Notes: generated by a model not told the origin, from the letters alone. 37,746 nucleotides of DNA from Kiritimatiellia bacterium (GCA_017458965.1 JAFSZJ010000001.1:1-37746); one strand, 5' to 3'. Positions 25,786 through 34,476 are shown, counted from the stretch's first letter. Program-made: numbers and translations.

Positions 25786-25841
25786 CTTTCAACCCTTCAA
25801 CCTTTCAACCCTTCAACCTTTCAACTTTTCAACCTTTCAAC
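25786..25841. repeat. 8-bp tandem array (CYTTCAAC) before panD
   Basis: Seven perfect-phase octamers, mostly alternating CTTTCAAC and CCTTCAAC, start 1 bp after the coaC stop and are followed by a C/T-rich tract up to the panD ATG. This is the same unit and sense as the array before the GspE-like gene. Confidence 0.82.
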
Positions 25842-25857
25842 CCTTCCCCCCTTTCCC

Positions 25858-26205
25858 ATGCTTTCCCAGATCCTCAAATCGAAACTGCACCATCTTCGCG
25901 TCACATCTTGCGCCCCCGAGTACCAGGGGAGCCTGATGATAGACGAAGATCTTATGGACGCCGCTGGCATAGCCAACTGGGAGAAGCTCCTCGTGGCAAA
26001 CCTTGAGAACGGCGAGCGCTTCGAGACATACGCCATCGCGGGCGAGCGCGGAAGCCGCGTCGTGTGCCTGAACGGCGCAGCCGCCTGCAAGGGGGCTGTC
26101 GGCGACAGGCTCATAGTTATGACCTTCGCGCTTATGACGGACGATGAAATTCGCGCCCACAAGCCGACGGTCGTCGTCCTAGGCGAAGGCAACGCCGTGC
26201 TTTGA
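25858..26205 (+). CDS. panD: Aspartate 1-decarboxylase
   Basis: A 115-residue pyruvoyl-dependent enzyme making beta-alanine for pantothenate. The self-cleavage site Gly24-Ser25 (YQGSLMID) is exactly placed, and Lys9, His11, Arg54 and Tyr58 match the positions known from E. coli PanD. ERGSR and NGAAA are conserved; the residue after NGAAA is Cys rather than the usual His. The length is normal for a short PanD. There is no Shine-Dalgarno: the ATG follows a CYTTCAAC array and a C/T tract. Its neighbour coaC acts later in the same pathway. Confidence 0.93.
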   Translation: MLSQILKSKLHHLRVTSCAPEYQGSLMIDEDLMDAAGIANWEKLLVANLENGERFETYAIAGERGSRVVCLNGAAACKGAVGDRLIVMTFALMTDDEIRAHKPTVVVLGEGNAVL

Positions 26206-26209
26206 CCAC

Positions 26210-26233
26210 GGCGCCTCGCAAGGGGCTACTTCA
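26210..26233. terminator. Convergent-gene terminator-like motif, copy 2
   Basis: GGCGCCTCGCAAGG, two extra Gs, then CTACTTCA; the same words in the same order as at 3373-3394, again between convergent genes and again supplying the minus-strand stop codon. Confidence 0.4.
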
Positions 26234-27002
26234 CAGAAGCGCCTTTGCGCAGCTCCCAGAGTTTCGCGTATTTGACGAAGGTCCCGAACGAAACGTTGAC
26301 CGCTATTATCAGGCCCGGGACGCCGTCAAGGAACCCGCGCTTCAGGAAGTAGCACTTCATGAAGCGTACGAACGGGTGAAGCAGGAGAGTGAAGAACCCG
26401 ACGCGGCGCGAGCTGTTCGTCTTTGCGCTGATGGACGAGAAGCGGTTGATCTGCTGGATCTGGTCGCTGATGTTGTCGTAGGTGTAGTGGTTGAGCGGCC
26501 CGCGCATGTTGGCTACGCGCCCTTGCACGATGATCCTGTCATGCGGTTCCTCGCCGCCGCATTCGCCGAAATCCTTTCGGAAGAGGCGGAGTTTCATGTC
26601 CGGATACCAGTCGCCATGCCATATCCAGCGACCCAGGTAATGGACGAGGCGGGGGCAGTTGAAACCATGGATGTCATCCGGTATGGGCTTGGAGAACATC
26701 GTCTCGATCTCATCGCGGAGACTTGTCGAAACCTCCTCGTCGGCATCGACGAAGAGTATCCATGGGCACGACGCGCGTTCGGAGATGAGCTTCTTCTGGG
26801 CTATGTATCCGAGCCATTCGTGGCGGAACACATTGTCGGTGTACTTCTTGGCCACCTCGTATGTGCCGTCGGTGCTGAACGAGTCCATGACCAGGATCTC
26901 GTCGGCCCATGTCACGCTTCGCAGGCAACGCTCGATGTTGTCGATCTCGTTGCCGCAGATTATGCATACGGATATTCGCTGTGAGGGGGCGCGGTCTGAC
27001 AT
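26226..27002 (-). CDS. Family 2 glycosyltransferase, WaaE/KdtX-like
   Basis: A 258-residue GT-A enzyme. The nucleotide-sugar fold begins ISVCIICGNEIDNIERCLRSV; the acidic signature is LFVDADEEV. The stretches EILVMDSFSTDGT and the C-terminal FFTLLLHPFVRFMKCYFLKRGFLDG are typical of the WaaE-like lipopolysaccharide core glucosyltransferases, whose amphipathic C-terminus contacts the inner membrane. It probably adds a sugar to a lipid-linked glycan. It is the last gene in a minus-strand run of five. The ATG at 27002 is the first giving the conserved N-terminus. Confidence 0.8.
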   Translation of the reverse strand: MSDRAPSQRISVCIICGNEIDNIERCLRSVTWADEILVMDSFSTDGTYEVAKKYTDNVFRHEWLGYIAQKKLISERASCPWILFVDADEEVSTSLRDEIETMFSKPIPDDIHGFNCPRLVHYLGRWIWHGDWYPDMKLRLFRKDFGECGGEEPHDRIIVQGRVANMRGPLNHYTYDNISDQIQQINRFSSISAKTNSSRRVGFFTLLLHPFVRFMKCYFLKRGFLDGVPGLIIAVNVSFGTFVKYAKLWELRKGASVK

Positions 27003-27042
27003 GGCTTGTCGTCTTCCTGTGCCGGCGTATGGCTGGCGAGCG

Positions 27043-27864
27043 CTAGAAAGGACGCTGATGCTGGCGTTGCGTCTTGATGCGGGGCTCCTCAAGGGCCAGC
27101 GCATACCATTCGTCGCCGAGACCGGAGAGGTTGAAATGCTTGGGCTTGCCGTTCAGGAGAAGCTCGAGGTTCCGCTTGATTGTCTCGTTCTCCATCTTCT
27201 TGGTCGCCGCGTTGAGCGTGGCCACGGCCCCGTCCAGGTCGCCGTCCTGCACCTTCGTCCAGGCATGGAGGGCGTATAGGATCGCGCCCTGCCCGTAGCG
27301 CAGGCGCTTGGCGCACTTGCCGAAGAACTTCTCCATCTCGGCGCGCGATTTCTCGTCCTTCCCGCCGACGACATACATGCGCGCAAGGCGCATCGACATG
27401 GTCAGCGGCTCGAGGAACAGGCATTGGGGCATGAGCTTGTCGACCTCTGACCAGTTGCGGTCCTGGTAGTGGAGCTGCATGCGCATTGTCGCTATCTGCC
27501 GGCGGAGGAGGGGAACCCAGTTGAAATAGGGGTTGAAGGCTTCCGACTCGGCCAAAGCCTTCTCTATTAGCGCGTGCTGCATCTTCTGGAGTTCGATTTG
27601 CGCCTGCTTGGGGCTTCCCGGCGGGCGGAAGCGCCAGGCGTTGGTCTTCTCCTGCACTTGGCGCTGTCCGGATTGCAGGATGCCCTGGACACGGTCCATG
27701 AGCGCCTTGATGCGGTTCTTGAGCGACAGCCCGATGGCGGTGTTGACCGCGAAGAACAGGAGAAGGCCGAAGGCTATGGCCCAGCCAATGGCGGATGTAT
27801 GCGTCGCCTTTAGCGATGCCGCCAATGCGACGCCCAGCGCCGCGCTTATGATCAGAGTGAACAT
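27043..27864 (-). CDS. Membrane-anchored TPR-like protein of unknown function
   Basis: A 273-residue protein with two hydrophobic segments at the N-terminus (about residues 1-18 and 27-48). A basic, glutamine-rich linker follows, then an all-helical soluble region with TPR-like spacing (NPYFNWVPLLRRQIATMRMQL, GQGAILYALHAWTKVQDGDLDGAVATLNAAT). No catalytic motif is visible. It sits between hexokinase and the glycosyltransferase, and could scaffold an envelope complex. Function is not recognised. Confidence 0.6.
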   Translation of the reverse strand: MFTLIISAALGVALAASLKATHTSAIGWAIAFGLLLFFAVNTAIGLSLKNRIKALMDRVQGILQSGQRQVQEKTNAWRFRPPGSPKQAQIELQKMQHALIEKALAESEAFNPYFNWVPLLRRQIATMRMQLHYQDRNWSEVDKLMPQCLFLEPLTMSMRLARMYVVGGKDEKSRAEMEKFFGKCAKRLRYGQGAILYALHAWTKVQDGDLDGAVATLNAATKKMENETIKRNLELLLNGKPKHFNLSGLGDEWYALALEEPRIKTQRQHQRPF

Positions 27865-27912
27865 GATGGGTTTCCGAAGTGTCCGAGTTTTGGGATGCCG
27901 CGTCCAGATCGT

Positions 27913-29199
27913 TTAGCGCGAAAGCCCCGCCACCGCGGCGCCGACGATCGGCGACTCGGGGACGCCGACGATGCGGTACGAGACTCCGCGAGGCTCCACG
28001 AGCAAACGCAGGGCGGACTCGACGTGGGAGCGGAACTCCACGCAGCGGGTCTTGTAGAAGGTCGAGCCGTCGGCGTTGACGCAGACGGGCGCGAGCGGGT
28101 TCTTCCCGCCGCCGCCGATAAGGATGCCGGCGGCGAGGTTGACGGCGGTAAGGGTCGCCGCACGCTTGTAGAGCGCCGCCGATACGGCCTGCGCGGCGAT
28201 GCGGTCGCCGTCCGTCATCTCCGCCGTCGCGAAGGGACCGGGGGATGATAGGGGATCCTCGGTGAAGTCGTCGAGGTCCTTGTTCTCGAGCGTGGCCCAT
28301 GAGGCAAGGGCCTTGGCGAACGGTGCGGAGAACAGCCCTTCGTCCGCCGCCGTTCTTAGGGCGACGAGGCCGAGCGATCCAAGATATCCGCCGGAGATCA
28401 TCTTCTCGAACGGCGCCTTGCCCGGATCGATCGTCGTGGCGTGGAAGGCGAGGTCGATGTCTGTCTGCGGGGTCTTGTCGAACCCGGCTGACTCGGCGTT
28501 GATGATCATGGAGCCGGCGGCAAGACCGGGGACCTTGGTTATCGAGGCGTTGTCCGCGACGACGGCGATGTTCGTGCCCGTGCCGAGGATGAAGCCGACG
28601 TTGCCGTCGTAGCGCCTCTTGATGCCTTCGCCGAGACCGGCGAGGAGCGTCCCGACGGTGTCGTTGATCACGGTGATGCGCCCGTTGAAGCCCGGAAGCT
28701 TGTCGCGCAGGGCCTTGCCGACCCACATGCCGACGACCTGCGGGGCCTTGATCTGCTTGGTCCAGTGGAGAAGGCGTCCGTCGCATTCGGGGGAGATCTC
28801 GCATGCGTATGAGAAGCAGAAGCCGATGTCCTTCGCGAATGGGAGAAGCGGGCGCACGCTGGACGCGATCTGCTCGAAGAACTCGTCGGCCGAGACCTCG
28901 GTGTCGGTTCCGGGCATGTGGCTCTTCGAGAACCGCGATATCGCGGGCCGGCCATCGGCGTCGAATTCGACCACGCATGTGCGGAGGTTCGTGCCGCCGG
29001 CGTCGATGACGATGACCGGCTTGCCGACCGGGACATCGCGCCCGGTGGACACATACGACGGGATCATCGCGAGTGAACTGCCGATTCCGGCAAGGCCGTT
29101 GAGCATCTCGGAGAGGAACGCTTCCAGAAGCGCCGCCGGATCAATCGACTCCGGCATCAGGGCATGGCGTGAAATGAAGGACTCGATATCGCTTTTCAT
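27913..29199 (-). CDS. Eukaryote-type hexokinase
   Basis: A 428-residue hexokinase of the eukaryotic (hexokinase_1/hexokinase_2) type rather than ROK or bacterial glucokinase. The phosphate-binding motif is VIDAGGTNLRTCVVEF (Asp66). The glucose loop region is GFCFSYACEI with LLHWTKQIKA, the catalytic Asp is in INDTVGTLLAG, and FEKMISGGYLG and the adenosine motif AGILIGGGGKN follow. It would phosphorylate hexoses released by the nearby glycosidases. The start ATG 29199 overlaps the stop of the upstream methyltransferase (ATGA) and also lies 6 nt after an extended -10 box, so both coupling and independent transcription are possible. Confidence 0.88.
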   Translation of the reverse strand: MKSDIESFISRHALMPESIDPAALLEAFLSEMLNGLAGIGSSLAMIPSYVSTGRDVPVGKPVIVIDAGGTNLRTCVVEFDADGRPAISRFSKSHMPGTDTEVSADEFFEQIASSVRPLLPFAKDIGFCFSYACEISPECDGRLLHWTKQIKAPQVVGMWVGKALRDKLPGFNGRITVINDTVGTLLAGLGEGIKRRYDGNVGFILGTGTNIAVVADNASITKVPGLAAGSMIINAESAGFDKTPQTDIDLAFHATTIDPGKAPFEKMISGGYLGSLGLVALRTAADEGLFSAPFAKALASWATLENKDLDDFTEDPLSSPGPFATAEMTDGDRIAAQAVSAALYKRAATLTAVNLAAGILIGGGGKNPLAPVCVNADGSTFYKTRCVEFRSHVESALRLLVEPRGVSYRIVGVPESPIVGAAVAGLSR

Positions 29200-30431
29200 G
29201 GGTTCATTATACCAGACAGGCGCTCGAGGGCCGGGACTACGCCCCACATGTCGCGCATCGCGGTGTATTCCGCGATGGCGTCGGCGGAGCGCGGTCTTGC
29301 GCCAAGCGAGGCGCGGATCATGATGTTGCGGCTAGTCGCCTCGTGCGAGACGAACTCGACGACGCGCGTCCTGTAGCCGGCTATCCTCAGTATCTGTGCG
29401 CGGAAGGCGTCCGTGAGGATGTCGCAGAGTCTCTCGCGCAGTATTCCGTTGCGGAGCAACGCGCGCATGGGGCCGGTCTCGCCGATCTGCTTCTGGAGGT
29501 CGTGCTGGCAGCACGGCGCCGCCATGATGTGGCGCGCCCCTGATCGTATGCCGTGCGCGATCGCCATGTCCGTGGCCAGGTCGTACGCGTGAAGGCTGAG
29601 CACAAGGTCCGGCCTCGGTCCGTCCGCTGGGACGTTGGCCAGGTCCGCGCATTCGAACCGCACGTTGTCCGCGACGTCGAGCTGGGCGGCCATCGTAGAG
29701 GCCTCGTCCATGAGCGACTTGTTGCGGTCGATGCCGAGGACCTCGACCTTGAGCCCCTTGCATGAGGTCAGGTAGCAGTAGGCGGCTAGCGTAAGGTAGG
29801 CCCTGCCGCATCCGCAATCGACTATGCGGAACACTTTGCCATTGTCGGCGCCGGCCTCGTCCAGCAGCGTGTCGATCTCGCGGATGAACGCATTGATCTG
29901 GTCGTACTTCCCGCGCATCGACGCGCGGATGGCGCCTGTCCCGTCCGCGACATCCAGGACGCGGAGAAGGGGAGTGGCGTCGAATCTGCTCAGCGGAAGG
30001 TCCTTGGCCTTGTCATGCCCGGCCGGCGCGACGGACGAGGCCCCTGCAGTCGGTCTGCCACGCGAAAGAAGCGTACGCCCCTTTCGCGTGATCCGAACAT
30101 GAAGATCGCCGGACGGGGATGTCAGATGGTACTCCCTGGCGCCCTCCGCCCCGAGCATGGACTCCAGCGCCGCCTCCGCCTCCTCGCCGGGAGCGAGGTT
30201 CCGCACGAAGACCTTTTTCCCGTCGAAACGCTCTTCCTGCCACGCCGTCGCGCCGCGAAGGAGCATAGGCTTGAGGCTTATGCGCGAAGGGCCAAGACCC
30301 TGGTGGCGCACCATGGTGAAGCGGACGCACTCCCGTTCGTCAAGGACCCTGCGCCTGAACTCGTCGGAGAGTTCCGCGCCGAGCGCGGTGCGCGACGCGC
30401 CTTCCGTTTTGGCGTCGTCTTCAGAATCCAC
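29196..30431 (-). CDS. SAM-dependent methyltransferase (Methyltransf_32-like)
   Basis: A protein of about 411 residues. An N-terminal domain of roughly 170 residues precedes a class I methyltransferase domain with SAM loop IVDCGCGRAYLTLAA, acidic motif II VEVLGIDRNKSLMDEA, and VLSLHAYDLATDMAIAHGI. AAPCCQHDLQ and the ending FVSHEATSRNIMIRA resemble the METTL25/RRNAD1-like Methyltransf_32 family. The substrate is unknown (RNA or protein). The GTG start at 30431 overlaps the upstream gene by 11 nt and has a G-run Shine-Dalgarno; TTG 30467 is an alternative. The 3' end carries the hexokinase promoter and overlaps its start. Confidence 0.75.
   Translation of the reverse strand: MDSEDDAKTEGASRTALGAELSDEFRRRVLDERECVRFTMVRHQGLGPSRISLKPMLLRGATAWQEERFDGKKVFVRNLAPGEEAEAALESMLGAEGAREYHLTSPSGDLHVRITRKGRTLLSRGRPTAGASSVAPAGHDKAKDLPLSRFDATPLLRVLDVADGTGAIRASMRGKYDQINAFIREIDTLLDEAGADNGKVFRIVDCGCGRAYLTLAAYCYLTSCKGLKVEVLGIDRNKSLMDEASTMAAQLDVADNVRFECADLANVPADGPRPDLVLSLHAYDLATDMAIAHGIRSGARHIMAAPCCQHDLQKQIGETGPMRALLRNGILRERLCDILTDAFRAQILRIAGYRTRVVEFVSHEATSRNIMIRASLGARPRSADAIAEYTAMRDMWGVVPALERLSGIMNP
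29206..29214 (-). promoter_or_regulatory. Extended -10 promoter abutting hexokinase
   Basis: On the minus strand, TGG-TATAAT ends 6 nt before the ATG (29199). The box is encoded within the last codons of the methyltransferase gene, giving a candidate internal promoter with a leaderless product. Confidence 0.5.
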
Positions 30432-31575
30432 GAGCGACCCCCATCCTGAACATGCTGTCCGCGCCAAACGACAAGTCGGAGAAAAACCGCCAGTCCTCGT
30501 ATTCGTACCAGCCTCCGGCGGAAACCGCGATCGGCGTCGAACGCTCTGCGTCGAGTTTGATGGAGCTGTGACCGTAAGGTATCGACGCCGAGATGTCGAA
30601 CTCGCTGATTGGCACCATCGATATGCCGGCCTTGGCGCCCCAGCCGTTCCCCGAATATGCGAGTTCGAGATCGATCCAAAGCGACAGTTCGGTGAATTCG
30701 GCGGTCGTCGTGCGGTTCTCGTAGCTCGACTTGACGTTTCCGACTATGTTCGTGTCCGACTCGCCTGATGACACGAGCGATGACGACTTGAGGTCGCCGC
30801 TGTCCCTGCGCAGCATGCCGCGTATCCCCGCCTTCGCCGACCAGCCGCCCTCTATCAGGAATGGCCGCATGTACCTTATGCCGATCGCCCAGCCTGTTCC
30901 ATCATCCAGAGATGCGTTCACAAGCCCCGTGCCCCCTGAGCGTATGCCGTCGCCTTTGACGGACGGCGAGTATGAACCGCTCAGCCTCCATTCGCGCCAG
31001 TCTATCGCCGCGCCGACGGATATGCGCTTGATGTCCCCGTCCCCGGCGGACTTGGAATTGATCTTCCAGTCGGCAGGTTCATTGTCCACCGGGGCGAGCC
31101 ATGCCGATGCCATCAGTATGTCCTCGGTCTTCGGGAGAAGCGGCAGATCCAATGGCGCGACCGAGCGTCTGGGTTGAGGTTCGGGGATCTCTATCATCTC
31201 CGGCATAGCCGGCGGCTGCTGCACGAATGAAGAGGCGCCGGATCCTGTCCGGCGTGTTCCGGCGCTGCGCTGCCCGGCAGCGGAGAGCGAGACCTTGTAT
31301 GTCTTGCCGCCTATGACGCCGAGACGGCCCTCGATTATCTGTATAGGCCCCCATTCCACCCCTGATGAAAGCGACACGAACGAGATGCGCCCCTGCCATT
31401 GCGTCTTGATGCGGTAATCCGCGCCACCTATGGACGCCTTGGCGCCGTCCATGCGGGGGAACGGACCGTATGTGCGGAGGTCGCGTATGTCGGTAAGCGT
31501 GAATGAATCGTTTGCCGCGAATGCGCCGGCGGCTATGAAGGCCGCGGCCAGAACTGCCAGTCTTTTGCAAATCAT
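30421..31575 (-). CDS. Outer-membrane beta-barrel protein, unknown function
   Basis: A 384-residue exported protein. The signal peptide is about residues 1-20 (MICKRLAVLAAAFIAAGAFA). A small N-terminal domain (about 21-105) is followed by a proline-rich linker containing PPAMPEMIEIPEPQP. From about residue 150 there is alternating-residue beta-structure rich in aromatic and glycine residues (WREWRLSGSYSP, GWAIGIRYMRPF), ending in a terminal phenylalanine (GVARGF) as in Bam-assembled barrels. The Pro-rich linker could cross the periplasm. It heads a minus-strand operon with envelope-related genes. A candidate promoter (TTTACC, 17 bp, CATCAT) ends 8 nt before the ATG. Confidence 0.6.
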   Translation of the reverse strand: MICKRLAVLAAAFIAAGAFAANDSFTLTDIRDLRTYGPFPRMDGAKASIGGADYRIKTQWQGRISFVSLSSGVEWGPIQIIEGRLGVIGGKTYKVSLSAAGQRSAGTRRTGSGASSFVQQPPAMPEMIEIPEPQPRRSVAPLDLPLLPKTEDILMASAWLAPVDNEPADWKINSKSAGDGDIKRISVGAAIDWREWRLSGSYSPSVKGDGIRSGGTGLVNASLDDGTGWAIGIRYMRPFLIEGGWSAKAGIRGMLRRDSGDLKSSSLVSSGESDTNIVGNVKSSYENRTTTAEFTELSLWIDLELAYSGNGWGAKAGISMVPISEFDISASIPYGHSSIKLDAERSTPIAVSAGGWYEYEDWRFFSDLSFGADSMFRMGVARGF

Positions 31576-31621
31576 GACATGCAATGATGCCAGAATCCGC
31601 GCCAAAGGTAAAGGCGTCATC

Positions 31622-31630
31622 TGGTAGAAT
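31622..31630 (+). promoter_or_regulatory. Extended -10 promoter for the rhamnosidase gene
   Basis: TGG-TAGAAT, 21 nt before the ATG at 31652, followed by a proper Shine-Dalgarno AAGGAG (31638-31643). This is a leadered contrast to the leaderless-looking genes. Confidence 0.5.
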
Positions 31631-31651
31631 CCCAGGCAAGGAGCAACGGAC

Positions 31652-33793
31652 ATGGATAATTCGACACGCTTTGCACCCCCATCGTGGATTTCGGGCGACA
31701 CAAAGGACGCGGCCAAGGCCGCGCCATTCCTGGAGCGCAGGTTCGAACTCGCGGCGAAGCCGAAGGAGGTCTTCTTCGAGGTCGCCGTCGCCGGATGGCA
31801 TGAGGTTTACGTCAACGGCGAACGGATCGGCGACGCCGTCCTCTCGCCCACCTTCAGCCAGCCTGACATGCGGGTCCACTCCATCCGCCACGACATCGCC
31901 GCCGCGCTCCGCGAGGGCGCGAACGAAATCGCCGTCCTCCTGGGCAACGGCGTCTTCAACAACGCCACGGACGACATCTGGGGCTTCGGCAAGGCCATCT
32001 GGAACGCCGCGCCGATGATCCGCGGCTCGCTCGTCGCGGACGGCAGGACGGTGCTCGTCACGGACGGATCATGGACGGCCTACGATTCGCCCATCGTCTT
32101 CAACGCCTTCCGTCTTGGCGAGACCTATGACGCCCGCATCGAGGGGACGCGCCCGAACGAGCGTCCGGCCAATGTCGAGAAATACTCCCCGCAGGGAGTC
32201 GTTTCGCCGGACATGGCCGTGCCGTGCCGCCCAGCCGAGGCGTTCGAGCCTGTCTCTGCGAATACCATGGCGGACGGCTCCACGGTCTATGACTTCGGCG
32301 CGAACATAGCGGGATGGTGCGAGTTCGAGGTCGAGGGCGAGGCCGGCGCGCGCATAACGGCGGAATACGACGAGAAGCTGAACGAGGACGGAACCCTGAA
32401 GCGGTCGGTTGGCGCCCTCATCAAGCCGCATCCGCTCCATGCCTTCCAAAGCGACGTCTATATCCTCGCCGGACGCGAGGGCGGCGAGAAATGGCACGCC
32501 CGCTTCGCCTACTACGGCTTCCGCTACGCGCAGGTCTGGACGGAGGGGAAGGTCCGCATCCGCGCCATCCGCTCCCGCTTCGTCCATTCGGACTTCGTCC
32601 GCGCCGGTACGCTCGAGACCTCCGATCCCGACTTTTCGCGCCTCCAGAACGCGACGATGCGCTCCTACCTCTCGAACTTCGTCGGCATCCCGACGGACTG
32701 CCCCCACCGCGAGAAGAACGGCTGGACGGGCGACGCGCAGCTCGCGATGGAGACCGGCCTCTGGAACTTCGACGCCCGCAGGTCCTACGAGAACTTCCTT
32801 GAGATACTGCTTGACGCCCAGGCGCCGAACGGCGCGGTGCCGTGCATAGCGCCACGCTCGTCCATCGCCGGCTTCGGGTGGGGTTCCGGCCCGGCGTGGG
32901 ACGCGATCCTCTTCGAGATTCCATGGCAACTGCTCCGGTTCTACGGCGACGACGCGCCGGCTCGCCGCGCCTGGCCCGCCATGAAGCGCTACCTCGAATT
33001 CATCGGGACGAAGGAGGACGCCGACGGACTGGTCGATTACGGCTTGGGAGACTGGTGCGCCCCGAAGAGCGCGCCTGTCGCGTCGACGCGCCTCACTGAC
33101 AGCGCCTACTGCTACAGCTTCAACCGCCGCGCCGCATTCTGGGCGCGTCGCTTCGGCGAGGAGCCTGAGGCCGTTCGCTTCGGGGCCAAGGCGGAGGCGA
33201 TCAAGGCGGCCTTCAACAAGGCCTTCTACAAGGGCGACGGCATCTACGCCGACGGAGGACCGACGGTCCTTGCCGCGCCGCTCTACTTCAAGGGCCTGTG
33301 CGCGGACGGCGAGGAGAAGGCCGTGGCCGAGGCGCTCGTCCGCCGCGTGAGGGCGGACGGCCACACATGCCAGTTCGGCATCTTCGGCTCAAAGTGGGTG
33401 GCGCGCGCCTTGGCCGACCACGGCTATGCGGACGACGCCTGGCTCCTGTTCACTCAGAAGGGGCAACCCGGCTTCATCTGGCCGCTCGACCACGGCGCAG
33501 AGTCGCTTTGGGAGGATTTCTTCGGCGATAACTCGCGGAACCACATCATGTTCGGCGATCTCTCGGCATGGGCATATGAGTACGCTGCCGGCATAGTCGC
33601 GCCGACGGTGGAGAACCCGGGGTTCCGGCGCATCATCCTGCGCCCGCACTACTTGAAGGGGGTCGCGTCGTTCGCCGCGCGTCACACGACGCCGTTCGGC
33701 GATGTGTCCGTCTCATGGCGCCGCGAAGGCGATGGCGTCAAGTTCGAATACTCGGTTCCCAATGGCGTCGAGGTGGAGGTCTGCGCCGGGTAG
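31652..33793 (+). CDS. GH78 alpha-L-rhamnosidase
   Basis: A 713-residue enzyme. N-terminal beta-sandwich domains (FFEVAVAGWHEVYVNGERIGD is typical) are followed by an (alpha/alpha)6 barrel from about residue 320 with the GH78 signature DCPHREKNGWTGDAQ (catalytic acid Glu354). The barrel ends in the LWEDFFGDNSRNHIMFGDLSAWAYEY stretch, and a C-terminal beta domain closes the protein. It removes terminal rhamnose from pectic or microbial glycans. No signal peptide is seen, so it probably works on imported oligosaccharides. At 713 residues it is on the short side for GH78, but both ends look complete. A kinase gene starts 5 nt after its stop. Confidence 0.92.
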   Translation: MDNSTRFAPPSWISGDTKDAAKAAPFLERRFELAAKPKEVFFEVAVAGWHEVYVNGERIGDAVLSPTFSQPDMRVHSIRHDIAAALREGANEIAVLLGNGVFNNATDDIWGFGKAIWNAAPMIRGSLVADGRTVLVTDGSWTAYDSPIVFNAFRLGETYDARIEGTRPNERPANVEKYSPQGVVSPDMAVPCRPAEAFEPVSANTMADGSTVYDFGANIAGWCEFEVEGEAGARITAEYDEKLNEDGTLKRSVGALIKPHPLHAFQSDVYILAGREGGEKWHARFAYYGFRYAQVWTEGKVRIRAIRSRFVHSDFVRAGTLETSDPDFSRLQNATMRSYLSNFVGIPTDCPHREKNGWTGDAQLAMETGLWNFDARRSYENFLEILLDAQAPNGAVPCIAPRSSIAGFGWGSGPAWDAILFEIPWQLLRFYGDDAPARRAWPAMKRYLEFIGTKEDADGLVDYGLGDWCAPKSAPVASTRLTDSAYCYSFNRRAAFWARRFGEEPEAVRFGAKAEAIKAAFNKAFYKGDGIYADGGPTVLAAPLYFKGLCADGEEKAVAEALVRRVRADGHTCQFGIFGSKWVARALADHGYADDAWLLFTQKGQPGFIWPLDHGAESLWEDFFGDNSRNHIMFGDLSAWAYEYAAGIVAPTVENPGFRRIILRPHYLKGVASFAARHTTPFGDVSVSWRREGDGVKFEYSVPNGVEVEVCAG

Positions 33794-33798
33794 TCCTG

Positions 33799-34476
33799 AT
33801 GGACGGGGCAGGGGAAAGGACGCTCATCCACCGCGGAGGCCCGTGCAACGCACGGGTCTTCCGCGTCGCGGACGCGGATGGTTCGGAGCACATCGAGAAG
33901 GACTTCTCGGAGTGCCCGTGGATCGTCCGCAACACCATAGGTCGGTTCCTTACCTGGCGGGAGTGCTGGATCCTGCGCCACCTCGGCGGGACAGGCATGG
34001 TTCCCGGCGGGGTGCGCATGGTCTCCGCGTTCTGCATCCGCGAGGACTTCTGCAAGGGCCGCATGCTCCAGGAGTACAGGCTGGAAGCCCTTGAAGGCAA
34101 GACCGGGACGCTGCCTCGCTCATTCTTCGAGGCGCTTGAGGAGGGTGTGGCGAAGTGTCACCGCATGCGCTTCGTCCACCTAGACCTTCACAACGCCCGC
34201 AACATCATAGTCACCCAAGACAACCGTCCGATCCTTCTTGACTGGCAGTCCACCCTGCCGACCTTCCTCGCGATACCGCCGCTTCGCCGGGCCTTGGAGC
34301 GGATAGACCTCGCTGGGGTGTACAAGTTCTGGGACATCATCCGCCCCGGCGAACTCCCGCCGGAGAAGCAACGCCTACTTAGGCGTTCGCGCTTCTTCCG
34401 GAGATTCTTCTGGATACCGGCCCTCCACCGCCCCGAATGCGAGAGAGGCGGTGGCGATGCCCCAAAATGTCCATAA
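33799..34476 (+). CDS. RIO/WaaP-like kinase (lipopolysaccharide kinase family)
   Basis: A 225-residue protein-kinase-like fold. The ATP-binding lysine is Lys34 (EHIEKDFS), the catalytic loop is HLDLHNARNIIV (Asp129, Asn135) and the metal-binding DFG equivalent is LLDWQS (Asp148). The C-terminus is basic and arginine-rich, as in membrane-associated heptose or Kdo kinases. It may phosphorylate a sugar of the lipopolysaccharide core or a protein. Translation is probably coupled to the GH78 gene (5-nt gap, no Shine-Dalgarno). The last codons, KCP then TAA, are part of the first unit of a 10-bp repeat, so the tail may be repeat-derived. Confidence 0.75.
   Translation: MDGAGERTLIHRGGPCNARVFRVADADGSEHIEKDFSECPWIVRNTIGRFLTWRECWILRHLGGTGMVPGGVRMVSAFCIREDFCKGRMLQEYRLEALEGKTGTLPRSFFEALEEGVAKCHRMRFVHLDLHNARNIIVTQDNRPILLDWQSTLPTFLAIPPLRRALERIDLAGVYKFWDIIRPGELPPEKQRLLRRSRFFRRFFWIPALHRPECERGGGDAPKCP

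Noticed and set aside
27089-28978. A 629-codon minus-strand ORF spanning hexokinase and the TPR-like gene in another frame
   Set aside because: Arginine/proline-rich frame artefact; the hexokinase and TPR-like frames carry real motifs.
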